Made by a program: the position numbers and the translations under genes. From the NCBI GenBank assembly GCA_019925105.1, contig JAHGAU010000025.1, forward strand, positions 1-64,000: a DNA stretch of 64,000 bases. Direction: 5' to 3'. Shown one piece after another: positions 1-13,109 of this stretch. The stretch comes from Niebla homalea (lineage: Eukaryota > Ascomycota > Lecanoromycetes > Lecanorales > Ramalinaceae). The notes under the pieces are model-generated. The model had not been told where the DNA came from. It made no database searches and saw nothing but the letters and a program-made list of their open reading frames with translations. How positions within the stretch are numbered: position 1 is the stretch's first letter; the number at the start of each line of letters is the position of its first letter.

Positions 1-300
1 GTAAGGTAAGAGTAAGGTAAGAGTAAGGTAAGAGTAAGGTAAGGTAAGGTAAAGGTAAGAGTAAGGTAAGGTAAGGTAAAGGTAAGAGTAAGGTAAGGTA
101 TAGGTAAGAGTAAGGTAAGGTAAAGGTAAAGGTAAGAGTAAGGTAAGGTAAGGTAAAGGTAAGAGTAAGGTAAGGTAAAGGTAAGGGTAAGGGTAAGCCG
201 AAGGTAAGGGTAAAGGTAAGCCGAAGGTAAGGGTAAAGGTAAGCCGAAGGTAAGGGTAAAGGGTAAAGGGTCGAGGGTAAATGGTAAAGGGTAAAGTTGG
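1..300. repeat. GTAAGG-type tandem repeats
   Basis: The left edge is made of short irregular units (gtaag, gtaaggtaaga, gtaaagg), all G-rich on this strand. From about 193 to 261 there is a regular 23-bp unit (gtaagccgaaggtaagggtaa + ag) repeated three times. It is not the usual filamentous-fungal telomere, which would read CCCTAA here at a left chromosome end. It may be a subtelomeric or intergenic satellite. The array begins before the window, so its full length is unknown. Confidence 0.85.
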
Positions 301-2645
301 GACTAGGTAAGGTATTGCTGGGTACAGTGTAGATAGGTAGTTTGAGTATAATGAAGAAAAGAGAAAATCTGAGGGGAAGAAAGGTTTTTATATATTTAAG
401 ATTATACGCTAAAATCATAACGTACCTACGTAGTTAATAATTAATCGGAGGAAATAAAAAGCTGAAAAAGTTTAAACCGGATAAATAACCATCCGGAAAA
501 GTCCGAGCCGGATAGAAAATTATCCCGAGATCTCCGAGTTAAAGAAATAATTAACCCTTTAAGAGTTTAAATAGGGGAAATATTAATCCGGTTTACTTAA
601 TATTATAAATAAAACGGAAATAACGGATATATATACCCGGTTTTAATATAGAAAGGCGACGTTAATACTTCCTTATATTAAGATATTAATTATAAATATT
701 AATTATAAAAACCGTATTTCGATTTTATTTTAAGGATATTATTATTAATAATAAACGGATTATAGTAATTCCGGTATTATTATAAAATTTATATTTAATA
801 ATTTCTTATTAATAGAAAAAATATATAATAAATCTTAATAACTTTTAGGATATACCTTTTAAAGTTAAAAAATTTACGCCGTATAAAGTTAATATTAATA
901 TTATAATAAGTATTAATAAACGGATTTTTATTTTTCTGATACCGTTAAAAAGTTAAAATTTATATAAAAAAAGTTAAATTACTATATTTCTCCGGGGAAT
1001 AGCAGAATAAAAGTTAAAAATTAGCGCCGGGAAACAAACTTAATTATTAATTATTAAGAATTCGAAATAGTTTAAAAATCTATAATTAAATAAGGAGTTA
1101 TCGGATTTAAGTAAGTAGGAGCTCATTTTATAGGGCTCACCGGGCTCTATAACTTTGTTATTAAAAGTTTTTAAATCGGTTTAAGAATTACTTTCTAAGC
1201 AATCATTTTAAAAAATAATTGCCTAAAGGCTAACACTTTTAGCCGCCGAGGTTTCCCCGGGTGGGGGAATAATTGCGTGGAGCCTACAAGCGATGAGTAC
1301 TAGGTGATAGGCAAGCTTAAACGTTATAGTACTTTATATAAGTTTTTATTTATAAATTAACTTATAAAGGGTTATTACTTTTTATATTATATATATTTTA
1401 TATAATAATAAGGATTTAATTAAAGATATTGATTTTATTATTTAATACGTTATTATAAACTTAAAGGATTAACCGTTTTATACTATATTTTTACCCTTAA
1501 AAGAAATAATTATATTCCGCGGGAGGTTTAATTAAAGGTAAAATTTTTTATAGCTTTATATTTTTAAAGTATTTAAGTTATTTAATTTATTTTAATTACG
1601 GTTAAGCGGTTATATAATATAATATTTTTATAATCGCTACTTTTATTTCTTTTTTATACGGTTCTATTTATCGCTAAAAAGAAGTAAAAAGGAAATTATT
1701 AATATTACGAGGGTTCCTTAAGGTATTATTAAATCCCTTTAATATAATAATCTTTAATCCTGGGGAATAACTAGTTATTATTATAGTAAAAAAGTTAATT
1801 TTAAATAACGTTTAATTATTACCGTTAATGAAGAAACGTTAATAAATAACCGGGGTCCGTTATAAGCTTATTATTAACGGCTTAAGACCTTCTTTAACGT
1901 ATCTTTAATACTTATTACGGCCTTTAAGATTTATTTATTAATAAGTTTAATATAAATAAGTTTTTATATTTTTTAAGCTTTTATAAAGATATTATAAAAG
2001 TTAATAAAGGGTATATTAATATACGTTTTAATAAATCTTTAATTAAAAAATAAAAAGTTATAAAGTAAACGGTAATTTAATCTTATATTAAGGGAATAAG
2101 TAAAAAGGTTATAATTAATTTATTAAGGTTTATTAATCTTTTAATATAATTTTAAGGTATTATTTTTGGATATAAATAATTAAAATAACTTTAACGTATA
2201 TATACCCGTACTTTAAGCAAAAAATTACCTTATAAAATAATATATAGTAAAGGAAGGTTATTATAAAAACGGGATTAAATTAAATTAAGTTAATATAAAA
2301 TAATAATTACTTTAAATATTATTTTAAATCGTAATTAAGTTATTCAAACGGAAGTATAATTAAAAAAATCGGTAATATATATATTATAAATAAATTTAAA
2401 AGTAAATATATAATTTAAAAATAATAAACACGTTAACCCGATCGGAACGATTTAATGGGTTTAACGTTAAACCCGGAACGTATTATTAATAAACTTAATA
2501 ACTTAAATAATTTAATATAAAATATAAAAATAATAACTTAATTATTAAATTAACCTTATTAACCGATAAAAAGCAGAAAATATAACTTTTATTAAGGCTT
2601 CTTTAATTAATTTTTATTAATTATTAAATCGATATAACCCCTTAA
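301..2645. other. AT-rich decayed DNA, no gene
   Basis: Very AT-rich sequence with many TAA trinucleotides in all frames, typical of RIP-degraded repeats. A less mutated, GC-richer patch lies at about 1117-1320 and holds the 13-mer actaggtgatagg (1299-1311), which recurs at 11230. From about 1400 to 2450 one plus-strand frame has stops almost only as TAA (possible former CAA), so a decayed plus-strand protein gene of a mobile element is possible. I could not match it to any family. Confidence 0.5.
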
Positions 2646-3035
2646 CGTGGACGACCGGTGTTACCTTAGGAAAAAACCTTATTAATAAGTAAATCGTTAA
2701 AGCCTTTAAGCGTGGACGACCGGTACTACCCCGGAAAAAAGCCTTATTAATAAGTAAATCGTTAAAGCCCCTAAGCGTAAACGACCGGTGCCACCCCGGG
2801 AAAAAGCCTTACCAATAAGTAAATCGTTAAAGCCTTTAAGCGTAAACGATTAACGCTACCCCGGGAAAAGGCCTTATTAATAAGTGAATCGTTGGAGCCT
2901 TTAAGCGTAGATGACCGGCGTTACCCCGGGAAAAGGCCTTATTAATGAATAAATTGTTGGAGCCCCTAAGCGTGGACGACCGGCGCCACCCCGGGGGAAG
3001 GCCTTACCCATTAATGAGTAATTCGTGATTCGTTG
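2646..3035. repeat. 65-bp minisatellite, six units
   Basis: Units start at 2646, 2711, 2776, 2841, 2906 and 2971, exactly 65 bp apart with no indels. A diverged seventh begins near 3041 (cgtgatccactggcgcccg). Each unit has a core cgtggacgaccgg and a block ccccgggaaaagg. Differences between units are almost all C/T or G/A. Left units are more AT-rich (gttaccttaggaaaaaa) than right units (gccaccccgggggaagg), which fits graded RIP or leakage along the array. Confidence 0.95.
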
Positions 3036-3100
3036 GAGCCCGTGATCCACTGGCGCCCGTGATCGCGCGGAGGCTCCATCCGATCGGCCCCGGGGTGAGA

Positions 3101-3900
3101 GAATTATTTACTTTTTATTATTTAATTTTATTACTTATTATTTAATTAATTATTTATTATTTATTATTTAATTATTTATTAACCTTTTAATATTTAATTA
3201 ATTATTTATTCTTTATAATTTTTTTAATTTTTTACCTTTTATTATTTATTTATTATTTTTTATTTTTATTTAATTAATTAATCCTTTTTTAATTTAATTT
3301 ATTATTTACTTTTTATTTATTAATTAATTACCTTTTAATATTTAATTAATTCTTTACTTTTTATTATTTACTTTTTTTATTAAACTTTTATTTTTTATTT
3401 ACGTTTTTATTATTTATTTAATTATTTATATTTCTTATTTAATTAATTATTAACTTTTATTATTTATTTATTTACGTTTTATTAATTAATTAATTAATTA
3501 TTTTTTATTATTTAACCTTTATTATTAATTTAATTATTTATTTTTTTCTTTAAGAACTTTTAATCTTTTATTATATAATTAATTATTTACCTTTTATAAT
3601 TCTTTTATTATCCTTTATTATTTAATTAATTATTTTTTTTTTATTTTTAAATTAAGTATTTTAATTTTATTATTTAATTAAATTTTATCTTTTATTATTT
3701 AATTAAGTTTTATTTTTTTTATAATATACCCTTTTTTATTTATTATAAAACCTTAAATTATTTATAAGAAGAATATAAATAATATATAAATAAATATATA
3801 TATATCTTTTTATATTTCTTAATTATATACTTAATTTTAAATATATTTTAAATAATATATAATTTTTAAAGAATAAATTTATTTTAATAATATAAGTTTT
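3101..3900. repeat. Low-complexity TTATTTAATTA tract
   Basis: About 800 bp made almost only of A and T, built from short motifs ttattatttaattaatta with scattered cctttt and ttacc. It directly follows the GC-rich end of the 65-bp array. It may be a pyrimidine/purine-rich satellite that lost nearly all C and G by transition. No coding potential is seen. Confidence 0.7.
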
Positions 3901-4362
3901 TAAGAAACCCCGTAATTTAATCGTTAGATTTAACGGTAAAAAATAAGGTTTATTTATAGTAAGTAATCCCTTTTTTTTCCGGTTAATTTTAAATCCTGGG
4001 TTCCTCGGAGTGAATTTATTAAGATTATATATAGTCTTTATAAATTTACTTAGATTATATTTCCGGCGTTATTTAAAAAAATAATTAAATTTTTAAAAGT
4101 GCGTTTATTTTAATTTAATTTAAAAAAATAATATTATTTAATAAGTACTATAAAGTATATTATAATAATAATATTATAACTAATAATCCTTCCGTTTAAC
4201 TATTAACGGTCTTAATAATATTAAGATTAATTATAAGGAAAGTAAAGATAATAAAAAAGTATATTATTATATATAATTGTTAAAATACCCGTATTTAAAT
4301 AAATAATAAAAAGTAAATAAAATAATTATAATTATTAAATCCTTTTTTAATTAATTATTAAG

Positions 4363-4657
4363 TATTATATATAATAACTTATATCACCTTTAACCCTTTT
4401 CCCCCTTATACCTTTTTTCTTCCCCTGGTCCCTGACCCGGCTACTTTATATAGTCTTACTTATATTATATAGGGCCTTAAGCTGGGCGCTTATTTATATA
4501 CCGTAATCTCCGAAGTAAAAAAGGATATATTATTATGAACCTTAAATACGGGGGGAGGATAATTATTAATAGCTTAATACTTCCGGTATTTACGCTTATT
4601 AACGCGGTATAAGTTAATAAAGGGGCGTACCGGATTTTTATGCTTATTTATTTAATA
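4363..4657 (-). repeat. LTR-like block with adjacent G-tract
   Basis: This GC-richer block starts tatta (possible former TGTTA) and ends taata (possible former TAACA), the same end signature as the three LTR pairs proven elsewhere in the window. Directly to its right is a run of Cs (about 4658-4667), which on the minus strand is a polypurine tract GGGGGGGGG next to the LTR start. That is the arrangement seen at the 3' LTR of the minus-strand Gypsy at 19070-19090. It would therefore be the 3' LTR of a minus-strand element lying to the right. No partner LTR was found, so both ends are provisional. Confidence 0.4.
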
Positions 4658-4667
4658 CCCCCCCCCG

Positions 4668-7600
4668 GGTATTAATAATAGCCGGATATAAAACTTAACC
4701 TGCTCATTACTTATGCTTTTCTAAGGGTCGATATAGTTTACGTTATAATAATTATACGTAATCTTCTTATTATTAAAACCGCCTTTTATAATAATAATAT
4801 TATTTATAGACTTTTTAAAAATATAACGATTAATCTTATTATAAAAGTCTTTAAACTTAAATATAATATTAACGTAATTTATAAATAATCCGCTCCCTTT
4901 TTAAATACTTAATAAAATGCCTTTTAATTTAAAACGTTATTTATTAAAAATAATTAAGTTATTAAACGTACGTAATAACGGCGTAATAAAGTAACTCTAC
5001 GTAATTTCCGGTTTATCGGTATCGGTATCCTTAATAATAATAATGTTTTTATCGGTAAACTTAAACGGATTATACTACGTACCGGCGCCCCTTTAATTAT
5101 CCTTAATAATTATATTTTCTTTAAAATTACTTATTTATTTATTACGTATTTCCTCGATATTAATATAAAAATAATTCAATATTATATATAACCTTATATT
5201 AATTAAGGTATATATAAAAAAGGGGGGGGCGAAAAAAACTTACGTTTATAATTATTAAAAAGCTTATATACTTTTTTATTCCTTAATTCAGTGAAAAAAT
5301 TCTAAGTAAGTTAAGTTCTTCCTTTTTATATAGTTTATAGTTAATAAATATATGCGTCCTTTTTAATAAAGAAAATATATTTAATAATATTAATAATTAT
5401 ATTATTGGTAAACTCGGGGTTTAATTATAAAGGGATCTTTAATAATCGCTTACTTATAATTAATAATATAAGGTATTATTTACTTACGGAAATAAGATCG
5501 GAAAGTATAAAAGTTAAAATTAAATCCGTTTAAGGATAAGCTTAATACAATAAAGATATTTAAATTATCTTTATTAATAATTAATTAATCGTAAAAATAT
5601 TAATTATTCAATATAATAATTATATATAATATAAATAATTAATAATTAATAATATTAAATAAAAAGATAAAATAAAAAGGATTACGTATAAAGTATATAA
5701 TTAAAAATAAGAATTATTAATTATATAAAATATAAAAAAGTAAAAGAAAAAGAAATAAAAAGAAATAAATAATCGTTTAATTTATACGTTAATATTATTT
5801 ATTAATCTTAATAACTTACGTATACTTATTTTTTATTATTATTTACTTATATTTACTTATATTTATTAAGATATATTTATAAAGATTATATATAATCTTA
5901 AATTAAAGTAAATATAAATAATATTGTTTATAAGGATATAAGTCCGTAGTTACCGGTATTTATTTTCTTAAACCTTAAGGTTATTTAAAATAACTCGGAA
6001 TCCTTATTATTAATTATATTTATACTTATTAAAGGCTTTAAATAATAAAGTTCTTTTACCCAATTAATTTAATAATATATTATCCGGACCGTATTTAACC
6101 TTAAAGGGCGGTTAAAAAGTTAATAATTATATATAAGTTACTTAAAGTAAATAGGGTATTATTCTATTAAATCCGTATTTAACATTAAGTTTCTTAACTA
6201 TTAAATTAATTTAAATAATTCCGGGTAATCTTAAATAATAATTACTTAATAATAATAGAATATAAATTATAAATACCGGTACTTAAACTTACCTTTTTAT
6301 TAATAAATAAAAAAGGGTTAATTATAACGATAATATTTAATTTTAAGTTTAAATTAAATAAACCGCCGGAAATAATTTATAGAGTCCTTATAACGTTATT
6401 ATATATAATCCTTATAAAAAAAAGGGATTATTTAATAACGTTAAAAAGAATATAAAATATAGCTTTAACCTTATATAGTTAATTATTACTTATATAAGGT
6501 TAACGTTTCGGTATTTTTTATAATATTTAACCGAATAAAATATATTACGTTATTAAATATAATTAATTAAGGAGAAAGAACCGGCTTTTCCTATAACCCT
6601 TACTTATTATATATAGACTTATAATTTTTTAAATTATTAAAAGTTATTAAATACTTAACCGGAGACTTTTTATTTATTTTATTTATAAATCGTAATAATA
6701 TTAACATAACGCGAAACTTTTAATTTATAACCGGATCCGACTCCTTTATATAATTTATATAAGGAATACGCTTAATATTATTAAACCTTTTATATATAAT
6801 CCTATAATATTTTTAAATAAACTTATCGAAGAAAAAGGTTAATAATTACCGTAAATAACCCTTTAAAATAAGAAAATTAATTATTTAACGGATATTTTTA
6901 ATAAGAAAATCATTACGATAACGGCGATTTTAATTAACGGTTTAACGGGGTAATAGGATTATTATATAGGTTATATATAGTTTATCCCTCTTTATATAAC
7001 CGGTTTCTTAATTATATAAAGTGAAGTTTTACGGAGTATTTATATAAATTATATGCCGGATAAAAGGGTAATTAAGACTTATACTTAAAGTTAACGTAAC
7101 GATTAAAATAAAATACTTAATAAAAATACTTTATATAATTATAATATTTTATCTTTTTATATTTAAAAGCCTTATATAATAAAAACTACTTTAAATCTTT
7201 TCCGTAAGCTAAATATTAAAAGCTTTTTAACGAATATAATAAAATATCCGTATTGTTCTTTTTTTTACGGGTAATTATTAACGATATTCTTTCTCATAAA
7301 GATCGATAATCGTTTAAATTAATTATTAATTAATATTAATATTAGATATAAACCAAAATAATATACTTAAAGATTAAACGTAATATTATAAATTAAGGCA
7401 ATTACTATTATTCCGATAAAAAGTTAAACGTATTAAGAATAAAGATTATTAAAGATTTAACTTTACGATTAATAATAACGTAATTATTAAATAAATAAAA
7501 AAACATTTAATTTAATAAAGTGTTATTAATAATCTTAAGTTTTCCTAATAATTTAATATTATAAGGATTAAATAAACCTTATTTAAAATTAATTAATTTA

Positions 7601-10600
7601 ATTAATTAATTTAATAAAACCGGCGGAAAAAACTTAAGAAACCAGGAAAAACCGCGACGTTTATATTAATAAAAATTAACTTAAAGATTATATATAATCG
7701 TTTTTTTATATAATTTATTTAATTAAAATATTAATAAGGAACCTTTTACTTTTAATAGCGTTAAAAAAAATCTTATTATAATAAAATTAAAGGAAATATA
7801 ATTATAATTACTTATAAGGTTAATAATAAAGAAAATATAATATATAGAATAATTTTTTTATTTCCCGTAAATATTATAATAATTATTTTAAATAATAAAT
7901 AAGTAATTAACCGTAAAGCATCCCTCTATATAAAGTTTTGAAACGTTATAATAAAATTAAACAATTATTAAAGTCCGGCTTTAATTATAAGTTAAATTTA
8001 AAGTTATAAATAGACTTTTAATCGCGAATTAAAAATAAATTATTTCTATATTAAAGGCTACTTTATAAAAGCGCTTACCGACCGTTTTTAATTAAATATA
8101 ATCTGCATAAAATCTTATATATAATATAATTAATATTAGCTTTTACTTAAGTTATAAAATTCCCCAAGTAAATTATCGTTTAAATTAAACGTAAACGATA
8201 GGGTATTACCGTAATAGTTACGATTTATACGGATTATATATATAACTTAAATATAATAAACGTTATTAATAATTTTTATAGTAAGATCCTTACTTAACCT
8301 TATTCTTTTAAGATTAAAATTTAAAGAATTATCCGGGAGCCTTTATTAAAATACGATCCCGTAAAATTAATAACTTAATCCTTAAAGAAACCGTCGGTTA
8401 AGAGCAATAATTATATATTGTTAAGATTACGGGTTTAATTAAATTCTTAATAATTATACGGTATACTTCTTAATATATAAAGAAAAGCTATTTAATAACC
8501 ATATTCGTAAATCGGAGAAAAACAGGAAGCCCCATAGGGTATTTATTAATATATAGTTATAAAAGAAATAAAGAAGGGAAAATATATAGATTAAATAATA
8601 AATAATAAAATCCCTTAATTAAGGAAATAAAAATTATATAATTAATCGGAACCTTATACGTTAAAACGATTTATAATAACCTAAAGTAACTATTAATAGC
8701 CCTTATAAGATATAAATATTATAAGGAATTTCTTAATTATATTATAAAAAACTTAATAACTCCTTATATTAAGGTAATAATTTTATAATTATATAAATTA
8801 AGATCGCAATTAACTATAAAAATTATTAATACCAATTAAGGTAACCTTTAATCTTTATATAATTTGGATTAAAGTTAATATTAAAATTTAATAAATCCTT
8901 AAAGGACTCCGGCGTAAAAAATCAATTATATAGATTAATATTTATATATAATTATTTAAAAAGCTTATCTTATACGTTATTTAATTTATTACGTTAATTT
9001 TTAAGGAAACTTTATTTAAGCTTTTTTTCCGTAAGATTATTTTATAATAAAGAAACGGGAAATTCTCGTAACTTAATTAAGTTAAAGAATAAATCTTTAA
9101 ATAGGATCTTTAAAGCTTATCGGAATATTAATTATAATCCTTTTTATTAATAATTAATTTATAACTTAAGGTAAGTATAATTAATTTATATAAAGTTATT
9201 ATTTAAAATTATTATAACGGGGAATCGGGTAAAGTTATTATTAATAATTTAATATATAAGTCGTTAATAATTTAATTCCGTTATTAAACTTAAAGTATTA
9301 TTAATTAAATACTATTAATATTACTTTAATATAAAATCCTATAATTATAATTAAATATATTAACGTTAATAAAAATATAAATAATAACCGAGAAGGAATA
9401 ACTATATATAATAAATTATATTATTTAAAAAAACGGAATTCCGTAATTATAATTTAAGCTTTATTCTTATATAAAGCTTAATAAACGCTATATACGATAA
9501 TTAATAATAAGAAAGTATCTTACGTATATAATTAATAGATTAAACCAGCTAAAAGCTAATTAATTACTTTATATAATACCCGTATATATAATTAAATATT
9601 TTTATCTTTTTTATTTAAGTTATTATTATTATTAACCTTATAGAAATATTTATTAAAGCTTATATAAAATAAATTAATTATATATAACCCCTTTATAATT
9701 TTTAAAACTTATTAAATACGTATTTAAAGTTTATAATTATAATAAAAAAACCGAAAATATAAATAATAATTTAATTAACGGAAAATCCATATAAAGAAAA
9801 CCAATAATAAACTTTAAAGGTCCGTATATTTACTTAATATTATTATCTTTTAGATTTTAATAAAAGGGATTATTTATAAATAGTTAAGGTAAAAGCTATT
9901 TAAATAACGTAATATTACCCAATTTATAATATATTAATTTAACTTAAAACGATAACGGCGACGTAAATACTTTATGCAATTTAATATACCTTTATTAATT
10001 AAGATTTTTATTAATAATTCTTCGGATTCCTTATTTATATTAATTAATATTATATATAATTATAATTACGAAAACTTATTATATATAATTACCTTTAATA
10101 AAATATTAAGCGTCTCTTTATTTACGGGTAGCTTTTCCAGGAATAATATAATATTAATATTAAATAATTAAAGAGGGGTTTAAGCTTTATAAAATTAAAG
10201 ATTTAAATTAAGTTTTTTAAATTGTTCTTCTTAATTATCTTAACTTTATTAATAAAAGTTATTTAAACTTTAATATATATAGTTTATTACTAAAAAGTAA
10301 AGGGGAATAATTACTATAATAGGATTAACTTTAAATTATTAATATAATAAATATTAAAAAAATAACTATATATTAATTATTTTAATTATTTTTTTAATCA
10401 ACTTTACCTTTTTCTTAAGTCCAATTTTATACGTTTTAAAGATATATTTCATAACTTTCTTTTTTACTTAATTATATATAGTCGCCTTATTATTATAATA
10501 CGGTAAAATATATTTAAAGAACTCTTTAACTTAAAAACCTTTAATCGACGGACTATATAATAAAGGAAATATTATATTTAAAAAAAAAGAAAACTTAAGA

Positions 10601-11130
10601 AAGGTAATCTTATTTATTATATCTTAAACTTAATACTTTTTAATTATATATTAATCTTAGAAATATCGCTTAATATTTTTAACTATAATATAATATTAAT
10701 ATTTTATATAAAAAATTACTTTATATTAAGGGAAATACCGTAATTTAACGTCCTTTATATCGTAAGAAAATAAAAGAAATAAATAAATATAATTTATAAA
10801 AATTAAAATAAACCAAATATAATTTAAATATATAAAGTATAATCGTAAAAAGTATATATTATAAAAATAATTTATAGTATTTTATATAAATTTAACTTTA
10901 AAGACTTAAGTTAAACTATATAAAGTTGCTTTCCGTATTTTAAGTAAGAAATATTATAAATAATATTTCCTTAATAACGGCTTTATAAAATTTTATTAAT
11001 AAAAACTCGTTTAAATACGTTTACTTTACTTTATAACTTTTATATAGAAAGTTAATAAATTAAGTATTTAGTTTTTAAGATATATTAAGATAAAATATCC
11101 GTATTTTATATAAAGTTTAGATCTAAGACT
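4668..11130 (-). pseudogene. Unassigned RIP-decayed repeat, possibly minus-strand coding
   Basis: A 6.4-kb AT-rich stretch. Reading the minus strand, long tracts stay in one frame with stops that could be former CAA, CAG or CGA. The clearest run spans about 8520 to 7141 without any apparent indel, and others lie at about 11100-10400 and 6240-5850. The conceptual product is rich in Leu, Ile, Arg and Tyr. I looked for reverse transcriptase, integrase, helicase and tyrosine recombinase motifs and recognised none. The aligned plus-strand frame is only somewhat worse, so the strand is not secure. The G-tract and LTR-like block on its left suggest a minus-strand LTR retroelement of unfamiliar sequence. 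Confidence 0.3.
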
Positions 11131-11134
11131 TAAT

Positions 11135-11250
11135 AGATAACTTACTGCATACAGCCTCTCCTATTGGTCAGTTATCCGTACTTCATATGAAGTCCGGACA
11201 TTAATAATGTTAGGCTCCTTCGGATCACCACTAGGTGATAGGTTTGTTTT
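11135..11250. other. Short unmutated GC-normal patch
   Basis: About 115 bp of normal base composition between AT-rich blocks. It contains a short palindrome (cttcatatgaag), the string tgttaggctcc at 11208, and actaggtgatagg at 11230-11242, which is also found at 1299-1311. It lies at the junction between the unassigned repeat and the LINE fragment, so it may be an element end. Confidence 0.45.
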
Positions 11251-11259
11251 CGCCGTAAT

Positions 11260-12734
11260 TTTTTTTTACGTTCGCGAAACGGATTATAATTATTCGCGTT
11301 TTCCGTAATACCGCCGTTTTCCCCTTTTTTCCCCTTTTTCCGTTTATTATTTATTTTCTTACCTTTCTCGCTATTCGTATTATTTAAACCGCTTTTTTCG
11401 GTATCGGCTTTAATATAAACGTCATAACTGCGGTTTTTTTTCCCGATTTACGCGTTTTATTTTTAAATTCAAGTTTTTTATTTGTTTTTTTTTCGATTAG
11501 AAAGGATAGCGACGAATAACGGGATCCTAAAGGTTTATAACGATACGTACACGTATAACTCTAGCGATAATGAAATAAAAATTTTAAATACGATAAACGG
11601 AGATATAATAATAATAAAAAACGGGGTAACGGATAAAAAACATACCCGTATTAATAATACCGCTAAAAAATAATACGAATAATACGATAATAAAAATATA
11701 AATAAATATTAAAAAAATTAAAATTAAAATTAATTAAAAATATATAACGAATTATATAAATCGCGTAACGGTAAAATAATTTAAAAAAACGCATAAAAAG
11801 GTATAGCAATTATAATATATAGTTTATTTAAGTTAAAATAAAAAAAAATTACGGCTAAAATATAGCCGATAATATAAATAAAACTTATAAAGATAAATAA
11901 ATTTTATTAAAAAATAGGGGAAAATTAAACGAAACTAAAATATAAACAAAAAACCTAAATTTAAAAATAAAACGCGTAAATCGGGAAAAGAAGTTTAATT
12001 ATAATATTTATATTAAAACCGATACCGAAAAAAACGCATTAAGTAATACGAATAACAACAAGGGTAACGAAATAAATAATAAAAAAAAGGGAGAAAAAAA
12101 GAAAACGGCGGTATCGCGGAAAACGCGAACGGTTATCGTCCGTTTCGTAAATATAAAAAAAAAAAAAAAGCGAAAACGAACTTATTATAATTCATAAAAA
12201 CGTTTAAAATAATAAAAAAAATTATTAATAAAATAAATTATTATAGCTTGAAAACTATTAAATGAAAATATTCTTTTAAATACGGTATCGTTAAAAATTA
12301 AAAAAGTTTTAAAAAGATTGAAATATAAATAAATAAAAACGTTTATTAAATAGCGAACATATTATAGTAATCGTTTACGGTCGTAACAAATAATATTTAT
12401 ATCGAAAAGTTTACCGATATAAAGAGAAATATTATAATAAAGCGTATAAAACGGAAAAATACGGTATTTTACCCGGGATTAAAAATTATAAAATATAAAC
12501 TCCCCCCGATTATTAAAAAACCCGACGCGATAAAAAAAATAAAAAAAAATATTCGATTATAATCCTAAACGTAACCTCGACGGGAATATATAACGATATT
12601 TTAAATAAAAAAATTACCGAATAAGGATGTTTTAAATTAATTAAACTATAGAATAAAACGGTAAATATTTATTAATATTTTAATTATTAAAAATATAATT
12701 ATATTACGATTAAATATATTAATAAAACGAAATA
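11260..12734 (+). pseudogene. 5' fragment of Tad1-like LINE (ORF1)
   Basis: This stretch encodes the N-terminal part of a LINE ORF1 (gag-like) protein homologous to the larger copy at 56969. Residues read ATNNGILKVYNDTYTYN here against ATNNGTPEVRNDAYIYN there. Similarity continues through nucleotide blocks near 12225 (attaataaaataaattatt) and 12540-12660, and reaches the start of the zinc-knuckle region. There it is cut sharply by an LTR at 12735, and no LINE sequence follows on the other side. Stops and Cys losses are transition-type. The 5' leader differs from the other copy, so the precise LINE start is uncertain. Confidence 0.75.
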
Positions 12735-13109
12735 TGTTAGCGACTATTACCACCTATGTACCAGCGCCACACTTGCGCACGCCTGCGCCATAGGGGGTAA
12801 TACGCCACTGCATTCAGGGGCCTTAGCAACGGCACTCAGGAACCTCGGTTCAGATCCGGGTGATCCGCATAAGCCTTATATAGGGCCTCGGCCGGTGATC
12901 CGTATCGACCGATCCAATAGCGGGGTCGTACCGCTTGTGTTTCCTTAAGTAAAAGGCATGCCCTAGTTCTTCTGAAATTCTTAAGAATTAGTTTACTTAC
13001 CAAATTTACTTGTTACTTGGTACTCAAGAATTCTGTCCAAAACTTCACGTCTTCTACAAACCCCTTTGACTATTCCCGCTAGCAGAACGCTTGCGGTCCC
13101 AGTCTAACA
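12735..13109. repeat. Nearly unmutated Gypsy LTR (375 bp)
   Basis: It begins TGTTAGCGACT at 12735 and ends CTAACA at 13109, with the perfect TGTTA/TAACA ends of the other LTRs here. Its 3' half is homologous to the LTR of the Gypsy element at 20209: cttaagaattagtttac, then acgtcttctacaaacccctt near 13047 against acgtcttttataaacccctt near 20515. Unlike all other copies it has normal GC content, so it escaped RIP. The flanks do not give a target duplication (aaata on the left, gagag on the right), and the two sides are different DNA (LINE and gene island). It is therefore not a simple solo LTR. Confidence 0.8.

Noticed and set aside
1..300. Telomere
   Set aside because: A left chromosome end in a filamentous fungus should read CCCTAA repeats on this strand; these units do not.
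9974..10171. Plus-strand open frame of 65 codons
   Set aside because: Its composition is only Ile, Asn, Leu and Tyr, as expected from AT-rich DNA, and the minus strand here has the longer continuous frame.
4668..11130. Telomere-linked RecQ-like helicase or Starship captain gene
   Set aside because: I considered both because of the subtelomeric look and long minus-strand frame, but found no helicase, DUF3435 or other diagnostic motif.
12735..13109. Simple solo LTR insertion
   Set aside because: The two flanks are different kinds of DNA and no 5-bp duplication matches.
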